Assembly: GCA_028711905.1 (NCBI GenBank)
Contig: JAQTRI010000203.1
Location: forward strand, 1 to 6,659
Source of the DNA: Candidatus Wallbacteria bacterium
GTDB taxonomy: Bacteria; Muiribacteriota; JAQTZZ01
Length of the DNA: 6,659 bases
Direction of reading: 5' to 3'
Of the stretch, positions 5,208-6,659 are shown piece after piece (position 1 is the first letter of the stretch; each line of letters opens with the position of its first letter). The notes beneath the pieces are model-generated. The model saw nothing but the letters and a program-made list of their open reading frames with translations, made no database searches and had not been told where the DNA came from. The position numbers were made by a program, and so were the translations under genes.

Positions 5208-6156
5208 ACAAATCCAGCTGCTGTTTCCACTCCTGCTCGTGCTGCTTTTTTTCCCAGGATGTGACAATCGTCGGACCCTGATTATTTTTCACGCCGGGAG
5301 TCTGACCAGGCCTTTTGAGCATCTGCGCAGGATCTTTATGGAAGAGCACCCTGAAATCCAGGTGGTGTGCGAAGGGGCGGGCAGCAGGGCCTGCTGCCGC
5401 AAGATCACTGACCTGGCCCGGTACGCAGATATTGTGGCTTCAGCCGACTATCTGGTATTCGAGGATCTGCTCATGCCTGAGTACGCGGACTGGTACCTGA
5501 AGTTTGCCACTTCCAGAATGGTGCTGGCCTTTGACAGCCACTCGAAACACGGCATGGAAATCACCAGTGACAACTGGCATGAGATATTGGCACGGGAAGG
5601 AGTCGAATTCGGTCATTCAGACCCGGACCTTGACCCTGCGGGTTACAGGGCACTGCTCTGCTGGAAACTGGCTGACATACATTACGGCAGGACCGGGGAA
5701 AATTCGATTTTCGCACGCCTGAACGCCCGATGTCCGCCTGAAAACATCAGGCCCGGTTCCATGGGCCTGATCGCGCTGCTGCAAAACTTCGGTCTGGATT
5801 ATGCCTTCGAATACGAGGCTGCGGCTAAGCAGCATCATCTGCAATTCGTTCAGCTTCCGCCTGAGGTTGATCTGGGCAGCAAAGAACTGGCAGATTTCTA
5901 TGCGCAGGTCGGCCTGGAAATCTCAGGAAAGAGAAGCGGTACTAAAACGATGGTCAGAGCAACTCCAGTTCAGTATGCTGTGACGATACCGAAGGACGCG
6001 CGCAACATTTCTGCTGCAGAGGCGTTTCTGGAATTGCTGATGTCTGAGCGCGGCATAAAAGTCATGGAAGACAATTTTCAGCCAGTGATTTATCCAGCTG
6101 TTCCCAATGATTTGTCGCTGATCCCTGAGAAGCTTAAAAAATATTGCGAACAGTAG
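5200..6156 (+). CDS. wtpA: WtpA-type molybdate/tungstate-binding lipoprotein (ABC substrate-binding protein)
   Basis: Extracytoplasmic binding protein of the WtpA/archaeal ModA class, 318 residues. Residues 1-20 are a hydrophobic signal peptide, and Cys21 in FFPGC is a likely lipidation site, although the lipobox is not canonical. Family landmarks are LIIFHAGSL (27-35), EGAGSRACCRKITDLARYADIV (58-79), FATSRMVLAF (102-111), the SDNWHEIL block (123-130), FGHSDPDLDPAGYR (137-150) and YAFEYEAAAKQHHL (201-214). In this class the oxyanion is held octahedrally by two Ser plus Asp and Glu. Candidates here are Ser34, Ser62, Asp145 and Glu204 or Glu206. The start is fixed by a TAG directly upstream in frame and by the signal peptide. 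It is an orphan here, with no WtpB/WtpC beside it, so it may feed ModBC or a transporter encoded elsewhere. It is predicted to be ModE-controlled. TupA is less likely because the FHAGSL and DPxGYR motifs are WtpA-type. Whether tungstate or molybdate is preferred cannot be told. Confidence 0.9.
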   Translation: MNKQIQLLFPLLLVLLFFPGCDNRRTLIIFHAGSLTRPFEHLRRIFMEEHPEIQVVCEGAGSRACCRKITDLARYADIVASADYLVFEDLLMPEYADWYLKFATSRMVLAFDSHSKHGMEITSDNWHEILAREGVEFGHSDPDLDPAGYRALLCWKLADIHYGRTGENSIFARLNARCPPENIRPGSMGLIALLQNFGLDYAFEYEAAAKQHHLQFVQLPPEVDLGSKELADFYAQVGLEISGKRSGTKTMVRATPVQYAVTIPKDARNISAAEAFLELLMSERGIKVMEDNFQPVIYPAVPNDLSLIPEKLKKYCEQ

Positions 6157-6202
6157 TTACTTGAGTTTGGCAAATTATACCATTTAACACGCTAAAACCA
6201 TT

Positions 6203-6285
6203 GTGGGGTGGCCAGGGATAACTTTTTTTTCACACTGAGCTTTGCGAAAGGAGAGAAAAAGTTGTCCCAGGTCAGGACCCGCCAC
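6203..6285. repeat. 83-bp imperfect palindrome between wtpA and the 4Fe-4S gene
   Basis: An inner stem pairs GGGATAACTTTTT (6215-6227) with AAAAAGTTGTCCC (6256-6268): 12 of 13 match and the remaining pair would be G-U in RNA. An outer stem pairs GTGGGGTGGCC (6203-6213) with the complement of 6275-6285 (8 of 11), and the right arm carries about five extra bases. The loop contains a small CTTT-GCG-AAAG hairpin. There is no U-tract immediately after either end, so it is not a classical intrinsic terminator. It may still end the convergent transcripts, protect 3' ends, or be a dispersed REP/MITE-like element. No repeat copy is seen elsewhere in the window. Confidence 0.6.
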
Positions 6286-6361
6286 CAGTCTATGATTTTA
6301 TCAAACTGATGGCTGCACACCACCGGAATTTGTCAAACTCAACTAATAAACCAGGCGGGCA

Positions 6362-6659
6362 TCAGTTTTTTCCTGCCGGGTTCCTGCGGAGCAATCTCAA
6401 TGGCGAAAGCAGTTTCAGGACAGTCAGCAAAGCCCCTGTCGGGCAGAAGAATCTGCACCAGAAGCGGCTGACCACAGAACTGAGCAGCAGCAGGACAATG
6501 GAGGCAACGAACAGCGGATTCCCCGGGTGTTCATACGCCAGCCAGTGATTGAGCGGCTCCCGGTCCAGAAAACAGGTGCCGCAGAAAAAAACACTGACAG
6601 CGAACAGCAGAAGCACAAGGAACCTGATGCGAGTCAGCAGCCGGCTGTGCGCAGCCTTT
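6362..6659 (-). CDS. C-terminal part of a NapH/NosR-like 4Fe-4S membrane protein, 5'-truncated by the window edge
   Basis: The frame is open from the right edge to a TGA at 6364-6362, giving 98 visible residues. The GTG at 6616 is internal, because open codons (KAAHSRLLTRIRF) continue upstream of it. Two hydrophobic segments (about 12-30 and 48-64) flank a short loop containing FLDREPLNHWL. They are followed by SRFWCRFFCPTGALLTVL, where Cys68 and Cys72 form the CX3CP motif of membrane-bound polyferredoxin-like electron carriers (NapH, NosR, CcoG and relatives). These proteins usually carry a second CX3CP and sometimes an FMN-binding domain further N-terminal, outside this window. The end is a basic tail (LRLLRRNPAGKN) with no terminal ferredoxin domain. 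Role: probably electron transfer across or at the cytoplasmic membrane; partner unknown. It is convergent with wtpA, 205 bp apart, and not part of the Mo/W locus. Confidence 0.8.
   Translation of the reverse strand, partial: KAAHSRLLTRIRFLVLLLFAVSVFFCGTCFLDREPLNHWLAYEHPGNPLFVASIVLLLLSSVVSRFWCRFFCPTGALLTVLKLLSPLRLLRRNPAGKN

Noticed and set aside
6292..6340. Imperfect direct repeat TTATCAAACT / TTGTCAAACT between wtpA and the 4Fe-4S gene.
   Set aside because: Only two short copies about 33 bp apart with no unit structure; it could be chance in AT-rich intergenic DNA.
6309..6548. Plus-strand open frame of 79 codons near the right end.
   Set aside because: It lies mostly antisense to the CX3CP membrane protein and lacks a ribosome site or any recognisable feature.

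Overview
The window is a compact bacterial locus for molybdate/tungstate uptake. It is flanked on the left by the 3' part of a PQQ-type beta-propeller gene and on the right by the 3' part of a membrane iron-sulfur protein gene. Bacterial origin is supported by Shine-Dalgarno sites, sigma70-like promoters, two lipoprotein-type signal peptides and a classical modABC operon. Base composition is moderate and even along the window, and I see no integrase, transposase, phage gene, tRNA, rRNA or CRISPR. The taxon cannot be named from this sequence. A tungsten/molybdenum-using, probably anaerobic bacterium is plausible because a WtpA-type binding protein is present, but that is inference.

Layout: (1) 1-828, plus strand, beta-propeller protein cut by the left edge. 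(2) 3416 down to 798, minus strand, operon modA-modB-modC: lipoprotein binding protein, permease, and ATPase with a C-terminal Mop/TOBE domain. The modA/modB gap is 2 bp, modB and modC overlap by 8 bp, and modC overlaps the propeller gene tail-to-tail by 31 bp. (3) 3562-4293, plus strand, a DUF4213/DUF364-like protein (called A here). (4) 5082 down to 4300, minus strand, a second, divergent DUF4213/DUF364 protein (B), convergent with A and 6 bp away. (5) 5200-6156, plus strand, a WtpA-type molybdate/tungstate-binding lipoprotein, preceded by an overlapping 21-codon mini-ORF at 5142-5207. (6) 6203-6285, an 83-bp imperfect palindrome. (7) 6659 down to 6362, minus strand, the C-terminal part of a NapH/NosR-like 4Fe-4S membrane protein.

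The most striking feature is the regulatory symmetry. Each of the two divergent intergenic regions (modA/A and B/wtpA) carries a 24-bp palindrome that closely matches the ModE molybdate-responsive operator, placed over good sigma70-type promoter elements. Each operator therefore lies between one oxyanion-binding protein and one DUF364-like protein, so the core reads as a mirror image about position 4296. This suggests that the two DUF364-like proteins, a family of unknown function suspected of metal chelation, belong to the Mo/W response together with the transporter. No modE gene lies in the window, and the WtpA protein has no permease or ATPase of its own here, so it may share ModBC or use a partner encoded elsewhere.
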